DNA of 64,000 bases from Xiphydria camelus (GCA_963678675.1 OY783194.1:9516607-9580606), one strand, 5' to 3'; shown: positions 12,864-24,363, numbered from the stretch's first letter. The notes: generated from the sequence alone by a model not told the origin. Numbers and translations: made by a program.

Positions 12864-14342
12864 CCCTTTGCGACGCAGTGGGACGTATACGTCCCACCTA
12901 CTTCTCCTCAGTTTTTATTGGATTTCTAGTTCGCGTTGACATTTAAGTACGAATGCTATTTTTTAATAAACTCTTGGGGATGTCAGGAGTACAATTAGAA
13001 CAAAAAAGTACGTGAATTGGTTAATTACTTACTAGTTATAAACAATTAAAACTCGAAAATCTCGTTTTTTTTTACAATAAATTCGGCTTTGTCTAAACTA
13101 CAAGTCCTATAGATCTAAAATTTTTTTTGCAAATATTTCAAACATTGAACTAAACAATATGTTTTTAGTAGAATTTTTCGCAGGTCAGTTTTTTCAAAAA
13201 AAATTTCCAAAGTATGCAAAAAAGAGTTTTTTGTTATGTTGGTTTATAAAAGATTCTGAGAGACAGAGATAACTTCTCAACGAGCATAAAACTCGATTAT
13301 GTGGTTTTTGGGGTCGCTGATTACGATTCTGATGTCAGAATTACAAAATTCGACGACGCTTAGCTTTGCTTCGTCGATTCCTATATGAGAAGACGTTCTG
13401 TGCACTCTTGTTACCTTCATTGCCCAAAAATGGCCAAAGATTACAATAGCCACATGGGTTGCGTCGATAAAGCAGATATGTTGAAATCGTTCTACGAAAT
13501 CGGCCGAAAAAGTAAAAAGTGGTGGCATCGTATTTTTTGGCACTTCGTCGATGTTACAGTAGTCAATAGTTTCATTATTTACAAACAGCTGTTCCCTAAT
13601 AAAAGAGTGTCACTGAAGGACTTCCGATTATCGGTAGCTGACCATTTGATTGGGGTTCCAATTCTTCCTAAGCAGAGAGGAAGACCATCTCTGAGACCTC
13701 TCCCGATTCGACAAAAACCAAAAGTACCTGATGGAGTCAGAACAGGAAAAGTAGTTCACTTGCCAGGGATTCAAAATGTACGCAAAAGATGCGCCTATTG
13801 CAGCACAAAAGCAATCGAAAAGAGGACAAAGTTTAGCACCCGCTCAATGTCTTTAGTTTCGCCTCGCAGGCGATTAACCTGATTAACCTGAATGGTTGGC
13901 CAACTCATGGGGTTCCCTTAATATCCTGAAACCAAAAAAAACTATAGACAAAAACACAAAAAATACAAAAACAAAAAAAAGAGAACTAGTTGCTCCCCAC
14001 GTCCACGTCGTTAGTTCTGGGTAATTCAGAGAGGGAGCAAAATGCACTATGAATGTATAAAGAAATAACACCAAATATAGTTACCATATTGGATCCGCCA
14101 TTTTGAATTTTGCAGTACTGACGTTACCATCGTGATCAGCGACCCCAAAAACCCCCTCAGAAGACGTTTTAGGCCAATATAAAGAAAAACATGAAATTTA
14201 GCCTAATACAGTCGCCATATTGGATCCGCCATTTTGAATTTTACAATTCTGACGTCAGAATCGGAATCAGCGACCTCGAAAACCTTTATAAAGCTAAAAA
14301 TAACAATAATATGAATGAAACAAAAATTCGCGTCGCAAAGGG
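12864..14342. mobile_element. piggyBac element, internally deleted
   Basis: The target TTAA is present at 12,860-12,863 and 14,343-14,346. The terminal inverted repeat is CCCTTTGCGACGC at both ends. Just inside the left end lies a perfect 20 bp palindrome GTGGGACGTATACGTCCCAC (12,879-12,898), a subterminal arrangement typical of piggyBac-like elements. At 1,479 bp the element is shorter than an autonomous copy, and only the C-terminal part of a transposase remains. Confidence 0.93.
13385..13882 (+). pseudogene. piggyBac transposase, C-terminal remnant
   Basis: The frame contains a hallmark block of DDE_Tnp_1_7 transposases: YNSHMGCVDKADML, followed by KWWHRIFWHFVDVTVVNSFI, which is the end of the catalytic domain. 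A Cys pair (RCAYCSTK) near residue 140 is what remains of the C-terminal cysteine-rich finger; the rest of the finger is absent. The N-terminal domain and the first catalytic aspartates are missing, and the upstream 500 bp of the element is non-coding, so this is a deletion derivative that could not transpose itself. It ends with a TGA about 460 bp inside the right TIR. Confidence 0.9.
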
Positions 14343-14429
14343 TTAAACGGAGGAAAGCGAGGCCCAGGAGTGGAGTACCCGGAACGGACCCGAGTGGAGT
14401 ATCTACCATCCAGGGGGGGGGGGGGAGTG

Positions 14430-14690
14430 TGAATGGCGCAGCATAGACTATATGTGTAGCACCAGCGGTTCTCTGGACGTACCAAATAGTTGAAAAAGCA
14501 ATTTTTGAAGACGGAGATATTTCAAAAATTACGCCAATTACAAAACAATGACCCGAGTGTAATATGTAGGGAATTTAACTAACAAAATTATGGAACACAA
14601 AGAAGAAAAATTAATTCAATATATCGAGAGATATCGTTTATTTACTTGACAGTTTGTAAACAATTGCGTGAAAAAAAAACGTGTGGCCGC
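14430..14690. repeat. Inverted copy of the repeat at 1480-1740
   Basis: Landmarks such as GCACCAGCGGTTCTC and the reverse of CTCGGGTCATTTT match 1480-1740 in the opposite orientation. Unlike the copy at 1.7 kb it is not interrupted by the Academ-like element. Non-coding. Confidence 0.7.
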
Positions 14691-14885
14691 CACACGCGGA
14701 AGCAGTGAAACTTCGATACCAGTTTCTCTGAATTTGATTCTGATGGTATTAATTTCAATTGGCTCTATACAAGTCTTCTACAATGCTTCTTCGTAGAGCC
14801 AATTGAAACTAATACCACCGGAATCAAATTCAGAGAAACTGGTATCAAAGTTTCACTTCTTCCGCGTGTGGCGGCCACACGTTTT
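14679..14885. repeat. About 205 bp near-perfect hairpin
   Basis: Arms of about 90 bp (14,679-14,769 and 14,795-14,885) pair almost perfectly around a 25 bp loop. The outer ends contain a smaller palindrome GTGTGGCCGCCACAC. No direct duplication is evident. It could be a small MITE or a source of hairpin RNA. Confidence 0.75.
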
Positions 14886-15157
14886 GTTTGTTTTCTTTTC
14901 TTATTTTCATCCAAGGAACCCATCTTTGAAGTTTGTCGCAATATTAAAGAATCACCCAGTATATTAACTTACTTGGTCTAACCAAATATTTTTTCCGCCA
15001 TAATCAAGTATACACTTATTAATTGGAAATAAACTGTTTTCTCAGTATACGAAGTAATTTTGATCGAACGAACGAAGTATTCACTAAACTGACAAATTTC
15101 TAGAAAATCATAAACGGAATCAAGGAATTTTACTTCCAAAGAGAGAGAGAGAGAGAG

Positions 15158-17008
15158 GGCCTAGCGGAATAAGCATATGAAATCTGCCCCCACGTGTATC
15201 AGCACCAAATTTATATGATCGATAGGCATCTATGAGAAACTAAATCTCCTAAATTTTTAGACCCCTAATCGCTATAGGGGGGGAATTATGAGGGGGGGAA
15301 GTAAAATCTAAAAACAGCTTTTTCTCCGGAACGGCTATACCGATTTTCATGAAAAAAATATATGTTACTCTTCCTGAAGAGTCAATTCCAAAAAAAAAAT
15401 ATCGAATTTTTTTTTGAAAATTCGCCCGAAAAAAAATGTATGAATTTTTTAACAATTTTTTTTATGTTATAATTAATCGGAACCTCTCCAATTCTTTTCT
15501 TATTTTTTTCTTTGGAATGTCCTTAATAACATATAATTTTTCCAATTTCATCGGAAGTTTACCCCACTGAAAAATATTAACAAATGTACCTACACGGCTC
15601 ATCACCTACCTTCTATAAGTATACTATGTATACAGGGTGGACCAGGTTAAACGTCATTTTTTTATATGTGAAAACAACAAAAAAAAGTAAACTTTCATAA
15701 GAAAATTTCTATCAAAAATGTTTCCTAACAAAGATACAGGGTGTCAAAGTTTCGAAAAAAAATGGTTTTCTCATCATAACTTCTAAACTACTTGATCGAT
15801 TTCCATGAAGTTTCGCACACAGGCTAATGTAGAGCAGCTCTAAGCAATAATTAATTAATTTTTAAAAATTCTCCAGGGGCGTAGATACTAGGGGCCGGTA
15901 CCCCCTTTCCCCCTCACAATCTTCGGCGCCATTGGATATTTTGCAAAGAAAATTTAATCATTGGATTTCCCGTTTAATTTAGAGAAAAAAATCATCCTTG
16001 CAAATTTTTGATGTATGGCTTCGTTTTTGAGATATTTATTTTAATTTATAGGGTTGCGAGCAGGCCAAAGCTAGGTTGAACTCCATTAATTGTGATATGT
16101 GATAGAGCAACAAAAAAAAAAAAAGATTCTCATGAGAAAATTTTTTTCAAAAATGTTTCCTAATAAAGATATAGGGTGTCAAAGTTTCGAAAAAAAAAAT
16201 GGTTTTCTCATCATAACTTCTAAACTACTTGATCGATTTCCATGAAATTTCGCACACAGGCTAATGTCGTAGAGTTCTAAGTAATAATTAAATAATTTTA
16301 AAAAATTCTCCAGTGGCGTAGATACTGGGGGCCGGTACCCCCTTTCCCCCTTCCCCACCTTCGGCGCCACTGGATATTTTGCACAGAAAATTTAATTATT
16401 GGATTCCCCGTTTAATTTAAAGAAAAAAATCACCCTTGCAAATTTTTGATTCCAAAAAATTAACAATTATCATGTGCCGAATTATCATCAAAGTGGAAAA
16501 ATTCCTTTGTAGTGAGTATACAGTATATATCATATATATATATGTATATAGAAGGTAGGTGATGAGCCGTGTACATTTGTTAATATTTTTCAGTGGGGTA
16601 CACTTCCGATGAAATTGGAAAAATTGTTATTAAGGACATTCCAAAGAAAAAAATAAGAAAAGAGTTGGAGTGGTTCCGATTAATTATAACATAAAAAAAA
16701 TTGTTTAAAAACTTCATAAATTTTTTTCGGGTGAATTTTCAAAAAAAAAATTCAAGATATTTTTTTTGGAATTGACTCTTCAGGAAGAGTAACATATATT
16801 TTTTTCATGAAAATCGGTCGAACCGTTCCAGAGAAAAAGCTGTTTTTCGATTTTACTTCCCCCCTCATAACTCCCCCCCCCCCCCCCTATAGCGATTAGG
16901 GGTCTAAAAATTTAGGAGATTTAGTTTCTCATAGATGCCTATCGATCATATAAATTTGGTGCTGATACACGTGGGGGCAGATTTCACATGCTTATTCCGC
17001 TAGGACCT
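15158..17008. mobile_element. 1.85 kb inverted-repeat element around tandem ACAGGGTG repeats
   Basis: Ends read CCTAGCGGAATAAGC and its inverse. Arms 15,158-15,640 and 16,530-17,008 are inverted copies with strong landmarks (CTGCCCCCACGTG, CCTATAG next to a run of G or C). The interior has two direct copies of the ACAGGGTG repeat (15,634-16,060 and 16,080-16,455). No duplication of flanking bases is clear and no gene is present. A short GA run (15,140-15,157) abuts the left end. Confidence 0.65.
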
Positions 17009-17059
17009 TTGACAGTGATAAAACATTAATCGCTGTTTCTCAGAATTTCACATACATTA

Positions 17060-17420
17060 CAAATTCTATTATAGTGCACATTATAATGCATGCAGTTCGG
17101 GTGGTACGTTTCGGCAATCGAGGACTGCTGATGTATTCGCAGTCCTGCACCTTTCCCGGAAGGCTAATTTACCGAACGAATTGTAATAATGAACCACTTC
17201 TCGCAGATACCGCTATATTTCGAATGCATTCGAAATGCATTCAGCTTTGTAAAGGAGAGAAATGACGATTTCAATAGATAACCGAATATTTCGGCAAAGG
17301 TTCATTCCGATTCGTCCAGTAATTAACCCTTTCAGGAAAGGTGCGGGACTGCGAACTCATTACTGCTTCGCTGATGGCGAGATGAACACTTGTTTGACGA
17401 AGTATTTATGATCGCGATGC
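17060..17420. repeat. Fragment related to the centre of family L
   Basis: Blocks around 17,100-17,270 (CGGCAATCGAGGACTGC, GCAGATACCGCTATATTTC, CAGCTTTGTAAAGG) match the centre of the palindromic elements near 7.5-7.7, 59.6, 60.6 and 61.05 kb. No gene is visible. Confidence 0.5.
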
Positions 17421-17423
17421 TAT

Positions 17424-17895
17424 TGGGTTGGAAAATAAGTTCGTAGCGTTTTCTTTTATTTTCTTTCATTTTACAACGATTTGTTTGCTGTCCCGCAAAG
17501 TGTTTATATTCATTCGAAAGAGCTCTTTCTGATCTACAAAACTGTTATAATTGTTTATTCGAATAACAATTTTTTATTATTTTTCAGGCTTAGAAATGGA
17601 ATATCCAGGAGGAAAAAATCAGAATTTTCGACATCTTTTTTTATCAAAGACTCGCCTATAACACCTTCTCCGTATACGGCAGTTTTTTGACCTCGATGAA
17701 AAGCAAAGAAAAGCAGATGTCGAAACTGCTGATTTTTGACCCCTGGATGTTCCATTTCTAAGCCAGAAAAATAATAAAAATATAATTATTCGAAATAACA
17801 ATTATAACAGTTTTGTAGAGCAGAAAGAGCTCTTTCGAGTACATATAAACATATTGCCAAACAACAAAATAGATCGTTGTAAAATAAAAGAAAAC
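17424..17895. mobile_element. mariner-type hairpin remnant
   Basis: After a TA, the sequence TTGGGTTGGAAAATAAG resembles the outer TIR of mellifera-subfamily mariners. From 17,448 the sequence pairs with 17,705-17,893, so the core is a hairpin of about 450 bp. The matching outer TIR is not present on the right side, so the element is incomplete. No transposase. Confidence 0.5.
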
Positions 17896-17965
17896 ATAAT
17901 TGTGCGACGGAATAGTCTCGGCGTCACGCGTATCGGCCACTTGAGCATGCCGGTCGCGGGAGTAT

Positions 17966-18389
17966 AATATACCGAATGTCCGAGCCCAAACCGCTCAAGC
18001 ACCGATACCTATGGCCGATAACTTGAAATTTGTCTTCGGCAGTGTTTGCCGTCGGTTGAAAATTTGATAGTTAGAGATGGCTTGAGAAGAGTGCGCTGTG
18101 TGTGCTGCGTGAGAGCGAAAAGTGTCAAACGTCTGATTTCCCGAAAGCTGTCAACTCGGGAGATCGAAGTGTTTCGTCTATTATTCAATACTTCGATCTC
18201 TCGAATTGACAGCTATCGAGAAATCAGTCGTTTGACACTTTTCGCTCTCACGCAGTACACACAGCGCACTCTTCTCAAGCCATCACTATCTATCAAATTT
18301 TCAACCGTCGTCAAACACTGCCGAAAACAAATTTCAAGTTATCGGCCATAGGTATCGGCGCTTGAGCGGTTTGGGCTCGGACATGCGAT
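17966..18389. repeat. Near-perfect 420 bp palindrome
   Basis: The left arm starts near TGTCCGAGCCCAAACCGC (17,977) and the right arm ends with its inverse (18,384). Arms of about 200 bp flank a loop of under 20 bp around 18,180. The motif TCCCGA/TCGGGAGATCGAAG in the centre also occurs at 19,510, 33,930 and 37,640, so this is a member of a dispersed MITE family. Confidence 0.85.
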
Positions 18390-19055
18390 ATAGCATCACC
18401 GACGAAAGTCGCGTCGCGTGGTGTGTGTACACTCGTCGAGTATCGGATACCTGCGTAGCGTTGTGTGCGAAGGGCCTAAGTGGAATGGGGCAGGGTCGAG
18501 ATCGTTGTATGAGTGAGGCACGTACGGTAGCGCTGGAGTGTGTGGGTTTCGTTACGGTTTTTGAGGAATTTTCGTTGCATACCGCGCTTTTAGTCCCCTC
18601 AGCAAAGAAGTTTCACTTCAAAAGAATATCATTTTATTTAAGAAGTAGAGAATTTCTTAAGCAATTTAAAAAAAGAAGCATTCGAAAATGTTAAATTTTC
18701 TATATTTTACGATTTTTTTTTCACCCCTAACGTTCGCGCGGCTCTAGAGGGTAAACCGTGGGGAGTGGGGGTAAACTGTGAGAACCTTTTTATAAAGAAT
18801 TTTAAGATCTACAATTTTGGATTTACATTTTTTTCGATATCTCGCTTCGTTTTCGAGTTATTTTCGAATAACCCATTTTTAGGGTATTTGTTATTGTTTT
18901 TCAACCATAACCCGTGGGGGAAAAACCGCGACACTCTTCTCCCAGAGCTTTATAGGGTCAAAGGGCAACGTTAAACAAAAATGCAGCCTGGCAGGTAAAA
19001 ACTCGTATTTCAGACCATCGTTTACTGGACTAGGAGTGCACCGACACCGCTTGCA
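18390..19055. other. Repeat-derived sequence without a gene
   Basis: The part from 18,480 to 18,620 (GGAATGGGGCAGG, CAGCAAAGAAGTTTCACTTC) is inverted at 24,455-24,590. 18,600-18,715 is the inverted relative of 1395-1500. The remaining sequence holds no ORF I would call real. Confidence 0.5.
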
Positions 19056-19059
19056 GAGT

Positions 19060-19145
19060 CGGTGGCTCAATTGGTAGAATGCGAAAGCATTCCCAGTTTC
19101 GAAGCATCTCGTATCCTAAAGAGCACAGGTTCGAATCCCGGTAGG
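19060..19145 (+). repeat. tRNA-derived sequence (SINE head or tRNA pseudogene)
   Basis: An A-box-like TGGCTCAATTGG and a perfect B box GGTTCGAATCC lie in the right order and spacing for an internal RNA polymerase III promoter. The D and T stems pair poorly, the acceptor arms do not pair, and an unusual insert lies between the boxes. This is more likely the 5' part of a tRNA-derived SINE or a pseudogene than a working tRNA. A run of A follows at 19,152-19,159. Confidence 0.5.
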
Positions 19146-19396
19146 GTGTGAAAAAAAAGCTACACTACTAGGCGGGTGGCAGGCAGCGGCACTACAAGGG
19201 CACACAGTGAAAAACCTCGGTAAAGTCACTGCGTGTGTTCCCCTTTTGCAAAATCCTTCTTTATTCACTGTGTATACTGCGTAATGCCACAGTGGTACCC
19301 CAGTGGGCACGCACCAAGGCATCACTGTGATGTTTCTCAAAGTCACCGCTTGATCTCACAGTGCCACTACTGTGAAGTCACCTGGCTATCGGGGTG

Positions 19397-19625
19397 GCCA
19401 GTTTGAAAGTTACCTTTGGGCAGGCTTGGTCGGTAATCGAGACATTTTATACCGTAATTATAATTATTTTCGTAACTTCCATTATTCACAAATTCACAAT
19501 TTCGAGGTTAGACGCTTCGATCTCCCGAATTGACACCAACTCTAACTGCCGACTCGACTTCTACCGTATTAAATGACTCGAGTACCGACCAAGCCTACCC
19601 GAAGGTAACTTTCAAACTGGCTAAT
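19397..19625. mobile_element. MITE with about 60 bp inverted repeats
   Basis: GGCCAGTTTGAAAGTTACC at 19,397 and its inverse at about 19,604-19,622 extend inwards through CAGGCTTGGTCGGTA on both sides. Part of the right half of this MITE is present again inside the foldback element at 33,924-34,050. No ORF. Confidence 0.7.
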
Positions 19626-19759
19626 ACCTACAGAGTGGGACATACGGTATACAGCAGTACGATTGAAAATTTAACAAGTAGATTTCTCCATCAGTTTTGA
19701 AGTTTTGTTCACATTATGAGTGCCTAAATCATTATAAATAAGGAAGAATTTACCTCCTC

Positions 19760-20242
19760 ATGCGTATTGGTAACGTGGATTTTTGGGTCCAGAGGAATAA
19801 ATGGTTATTTGCATTACATATATTTTATTTATTTATTACACTTGGTTGGATCTACTTGATCCATAAAAGGAGGGGTTCCATACATATGAATTACCTACAA
19901 ATAATAGATAAACTACGGGTATATACCCTACTATTAATTGAATACGATTACGCATTGGATTTTGCTAATCCATTTGAACCTCATGGAGCACAGGTTGTAG
20001 AGTACCCTACAGTTTCAGCAGAAGAGGAAGATAATTTTGAACCTGCAGAATGCATTGTTGATGACGAAGGTGGAAAAGTCGACTTAAGTTATAAGAGAAA
20101 AGCTGCTGAATTTTGGAAAAGCGGAAAAAAAGCCCGACGACCACTCACTAGTGTGCAGAGAAATTATAGATCGAGAAAAACAATAAAACTTTTATCTCAA
20201 CTTTTTTTCCTTATCTTTCACCGTTCGGGAGTTATTCAGTGA
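19760..20242 (+). pseudogene. Acidic and basic fragment, perhaps the N-terminus of a transposon protein
   Basis: The second half of this frame reads like protein: an acidic stretch (about residues 65-105) followed by YKRKAAEFWKSGKKARRPL and VQRNYRS. This resembles a linker before CENP-B-type helix-turn-helix domains in insect transposon proteins, from memory only. The first 50 residues look like non-coding AT-rich sequence read through, and the end runs into Leu/Phe-rich sequence. There is no supporting neighbour. Confidence 0.35.
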
Positions 20243-20249
20243 AGAAGAA

Positions 20250-20827
20250 AATTTGCATTTTTTTCAAGGGATGATTTCACCCCTTAAAACCGTAATATGG
20301 CACCAATGAAATATATTTTTGTATTACGCTTGAACTACTCTACTTGCACACGTAATGGCGGAATTTTCTGAATTTCCGGGGTCCCTAACTTCCCTTGTAA
20401 GTATTAATAGATTCACACAGAAGCAACAATTATAATTCATCATGATTAATGAGAGATTAGAATCAATTTTTTTTGTAATCAATACAGAAATTAATATTAT
20501 TGTAATAACGTCTTAAACACTTATCCCCACTCCTTTACCGATTCCGCGCCCTGCATCCCGTTGCAACGACCATGCTTTCGATGACAATCACATTTTACCA
20601 ATTTATTTTGGGCAAATACAATGGTATTTTCGTCTGGCATTATGTCAAATGAAATAGTAATTATTAAATGTACATGTAAAAAAAAGCCAATCTCTATACT
20701 GTAGGTAGTCGAGTTGAACGCAGTGTGTGGACGTGTGTTCAATATTCGACATCAACCGACTGCAGTAAATCGGCGTCAAGTGTGAACGTGTTGTGTGTTT
20801 AGTCATTTGAAGGTACGTACTGGTAAA
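20250..20827. other. Upstream flank of the Harbinger element, no gene
   Basis: No coding sequence recognised. It probably includes the promoter side of the MADF gene that starts at 20,828 and one end of the Harbinger element, but I could not find a matching inverted terminus for the GGGCCGGTTTATTCAC seen at 23,826. Confidence 0.35.
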
Positions 20828-22843
20828 ATGAAATGGTAAAAGGAAAAGATACTAGCTTTTATTGAAGCGTACAAATTAAAAAGAAATCTATGGAACACTC
20901 AAAGTAAATATTGTAAAGATCGAAATATGAGACACGATGGCCTGATAGAAATTGCCAATGAATTCAATATCGAAAAGCAAGTGGTTGACCAACAAATAAA
21001 AAATCTTCAGTCAGTTAGCTAGAGAAAAAAATTAAGAATAGCAATAAATCTGGCACTGGCACGGAGGATGTGTACAAAAGCAAATGGTTTGCTTTTGAAA
21101 GTTTGAGATTTTTACAGGACAAAAATAAGACTAGGGAGACGTTGGATTCAGAGGTATGCATAAATATATTAATATAAGTATAAAATAATATATTAGTAAC
21201 ATATATTATAAGTAATTTTTAACACTTTTCATATTGCCAAGAAATTTCTCCTTCCGATGTCATAAAATAGTCTTTTAACACATTTCTCACATGTGTTGAG
21301 CGTGCAGTGCACTTTTTCTGGGTATTCTGGTTAAATTGGCTAATACAGGTTGATTAGAATCTGCAGTTCTCCAAGCTCCTGGAATAACGTCTCTAGTATC
21401 AGAACAGTCAGAATCGAATGTTCCAGGAGGATTATAAATGTTCTTTGAAGCACTTTTTCTAAGAAAATTGTGCAGGTAACATTCTGCTAACGTTACCTTG
21501 CAATCAGTTTTGGATTACAATAGCAATGGTTTACGAAATACTCTAAATCTGCTAGATATTATGCCAAAAATATTTTCAGATATTCTTTTTGCTCTGCTCA
21601 GGCGATAATTAAATATTCTTTCGCTGGAACCTTTAGGGTGAATCCCTGCGTACGGTTTCATTATGTTTCTTGCCAAAGGAAATGCATCATCTGCTACAAA
21701 AACATATGGACTTGTTACATTACTCTTTGGAAGCAGATTTTGTTTAGGCAAATGCATTGTATTAGCTTCAATAAATTTATTAAATGTAGAACTACTAAAC
21801 ACCACTATCAGAAATGTGCCCTTGGCAATTTACATTAGCATAAATGAAATTAAAATTTGCGTCGACTACGGCTAATAGGACAATACTGAAGAATCCTTGG
21901 TAATTGAAAAATTCACTGCCGCTATTTATTGGGGCTTGCAGCGGTATATGTTTCCCATCCATAGTTCCGACACAATTTGAAAAGTTCCAATGAATGTAAT
22001 AGTCCTCAGCAACCGCTTTCCACTCTGCCTCGTTTTCAGGAATCTAAAACAAAAAAATCTATTTCATTTATAATATTCTCAATTTATGAACGATACTCTT
22101 TACATTCATAAAATAATCAGTGATAATAGTAACACTCTATCTAATAACCAAAATCTAATATCGAACATTTGATTACAGATTTCATCTGCAGTAGATGCCT
22201 CGAAGATGCGCGTGAAAATAGTGAGAATACCGAAGATTTCATCGTTACAAATGATGAAACAGAAAACAATTTTCAAGAATCTAGTAATTCAAATGCCGGA
22301 AATAACGAAAATGATAAGCGCTCAAAGGGAAATACAAGTGCGAAAAAACTGTTCAAGGCACCAACTCTTGATTATGTGCCATCAAAGAAAAGGAAACGCG
22401 ATGACCCAATGGTTGATGAAGCATACACAATAATGAAAGAACTGCATTCAGATAGAAGTAAAAAGGATGTCTTCAGCATATTTGGAGAAGAAGTGGTCGT
22501 CACATTGCGCACTTTGCCTACTACTTATGCTGAATCTACTGTACACCACATGATAAGACAAATTATATATGAAACAAAATTGGGAATGTACAACTATCCC
22601 GCAGCACAACAACCACAACAGCAATATTATCCTCAGCAACAGCAATATTTTCCACATTCAACAAATCATGCTGGTCCACTAACAGTTTTACTACTACGAC
22701 AGTCCCCAAAGTCAACATCATGTTCTTCTAATAGCAGTCCCGTAATCCCAGCACAATTAAGCACCGAAGAAGAAGAAGCCATCAATAATAATTTTACTAC
22801 CCAGTTGCAGTTGCAAGTTCCAGAACATCACACGATACAATAA
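20828..22843 (+). pseudogene. MADF/BESS protein of a Harbinger element, two exons
   Basis: Exon 1 (20,828-21,153) reads a MADF domain: KEKILAFIEAYKLKRNLWN, IEIANEFNIEKQVVDQQI, then in a shifted frame KSKWFAFESLRFLQDKNK. It has a TAA at codon 4 and a frameshift near 21,020. It ends at a GT donor (GAG|GTATGC). Exon 2 begins after TTGATTACAG at about 22,179 and runs to a TAA at 22,843; it contains a BESS-like motif (FGEEVVVTLRTLP...IRQIIYETKLGMYN) and a Gln-rich tail. Two-gene Harbinger elements are known to encode a nuclease and a DNA-binding accessory protein; this is the accessory. The intron (21,154-22,178) almost exactly encloses the transposase exon on the other strand. Confidence 0.8.
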
Positions 22844-23457
22844 GATGCGAGTAACATTGTTTTTAATTTAGGGTTTGGTACCAACATTTAATACTTAGTT
22901 ATAACTTGAGTTACTATTTCAGTTCTTAGTTACTATTGCAGCTCATTTTGAAATTTGATAATATAATGTTTTAAGTTTGTATGGATGTATTACTCAATTT
23001 CTACTTACCTTTATGTAGTCTTGTCATCGCAGACCTCTACAATAATTTTAGAAATCACTTGTTTTGACATTTTAAAAAGATACATCAGTGAGTGATATGA
23101 ATCTCCAGTTGATAAAAACCGTAATGCCACAGCGAGGCGCTCTTTTGTGGGAATGGCAGGTCTTAAATTAGATAGTGTCTTGTTTAGAAATTTTTGGCCC
23201 AATTTTTTGCAACAAATATTCAAATTCACTTTCCGACATTCGAAAAAAGTTTCTGAATCCACCGTTACATCTATATTCAAGGTTCAATATGTCGATATCA
23301 TCTCCTTTTAAATCTTCTATCAGATTACTGTCACTATACCGATTTCTACTTTCAAGACTTAGTCAAACCCAAAATCTTCTTTTACGTAGTTTAATTTTTT
23401 TAACACAATAATGATGAATGCGGCATAAGCAATAATGGTGTCATCTTCATCAAACAT
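21219..23457 (-). pseudogene. Harbinger (HARBI1-type) transposase, two exons
   Basis: Exon 1 runs from ATG at 23,457 to a GTAAGTA donor at 23,008; it contains IPTKERLAVALRFLSTGDS, the usual N-terminal block. It has several stops and a TAA just before the donor. Exon 2 starts after TTTGTTTTAG at 22,043 and reads WNFSNCVGTMDGKHIPLQ, a block with FNFIYANVNCQGHISDSG, then YVFVADDAFPLARNIMKPY and FNYRLSRAKRISENIFG: the three acidic regions of the nuclease domain. After a stop near 21,515 the frame continues to the C-terminus and ends at 21,219. The single intron contains the plus-strand exon 2 of the MADF gene, so the two genes are interdigitated. Confidence 0.85.
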
Positions 23458-24150
23458 TTTTCTTTCGACTGATAGACAACATTTCTGTCTACTGGGTGTG
23501 GACAGACGAAATATTTTCGATTTCTTGATCGACATTGTCTATCGACTCAATGAGGACGCGGCTTTAGGCTATCAAACAGTCTCGAAACTGTCGACAAGGA
23601 GTCTGCCTTACACTTATTGGGACCGTGCAACACCCGTACAGTGACACCTGGTGGCAGTAGTCGGCGAAAAATAGGCACTTTTATACAGTACCAAATACGA
23701 CAAGAGTATAGAAATCCTCGGCAAAACCAATTAGTGAACAACAATATGAATGTTTGTCATCAGGTGTATTTTATAGCAATTATTTATAAGTATAGAATTG
23801 CAATAAACAGTATGCATAACATTTAGGGCCGGTTTATTCACCTTCAGACACGTTGACCGCCATATAATGTACTTTAACCCGGCAGCGGTGGTGGCTGGCA
23901 GTCAACGTGTTATAGGTATGGAGAGACGTGCCCACTAACTTTAAGCCTTCACCACTAGTTGCGCACGATCGTTCGCCGTATCCCCTCCAAGCAGTTGCAC
24001 GGTCCCAATAGATAGTGGTTATTGTCGCACCCGTGGCTAAGCTCGCTGATGCCATCGCTTTATTCGCAGCACTCTGGAAGGAGCAGATGCTCGAAAAAAT
24101 TATGCCTAGGAAGGTATATTCTTTGATCGATTCAATTGCTGCATCACATT
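23458..24150. other. Harbinger flank, no gene
   Basis: No coding sequence recognised. GGGCCGGTTTATTCAC at 23,826 could be a Harbinger terminus. The words ACACGTTGACCGCC and GGCAGTCAACGTGT (23,849-23,912) form a short imperfect inverted pair. Confidence 0.35.
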
Positions 24151-24154
24151 AGGG

Positions 24155-24363
24155 TAAAAGTGGGATAGATGCCGCGGTTAAAGAGCAAGTTCAAAATCGA
24201 TTATCTCGAAATCGATTGCAGATATCGAAGACAAGTTTAGATAAAAAGTGTATCTATATTTTGACTGTAAAAAAGTTACTACGAGTTTTTCACATATCTC
24301 CACTGCGTTTCGAGATAATCGAGTTCAAAGTTAAACAGAGACTGCGGCATCTGTCCCACTTTT
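24155..24363. mobile_element. MITE with GTAAAAGTGGGA ends and TA duplication
   Basis: The left end reads GGGTAAAAGTGGGATAGATG after a TA and the right end is the inverse of GTAAAAGTGGGACAGATG followed by TA. Inverted repeats are about 30-40 bp with further internal symmetry (TCGATTATCTCGAA / TTTCGAGATAATCGA). Typical of a Tc1/mariner-type MITE. Confidence 0.7.

Noticed and set aside
22448..22657. Minus-strand ORF opposite the BESS exon
   Set aside because: Antisense shadow; the plus strand has the Gln-rich and BESS-like protein and proper splice context.
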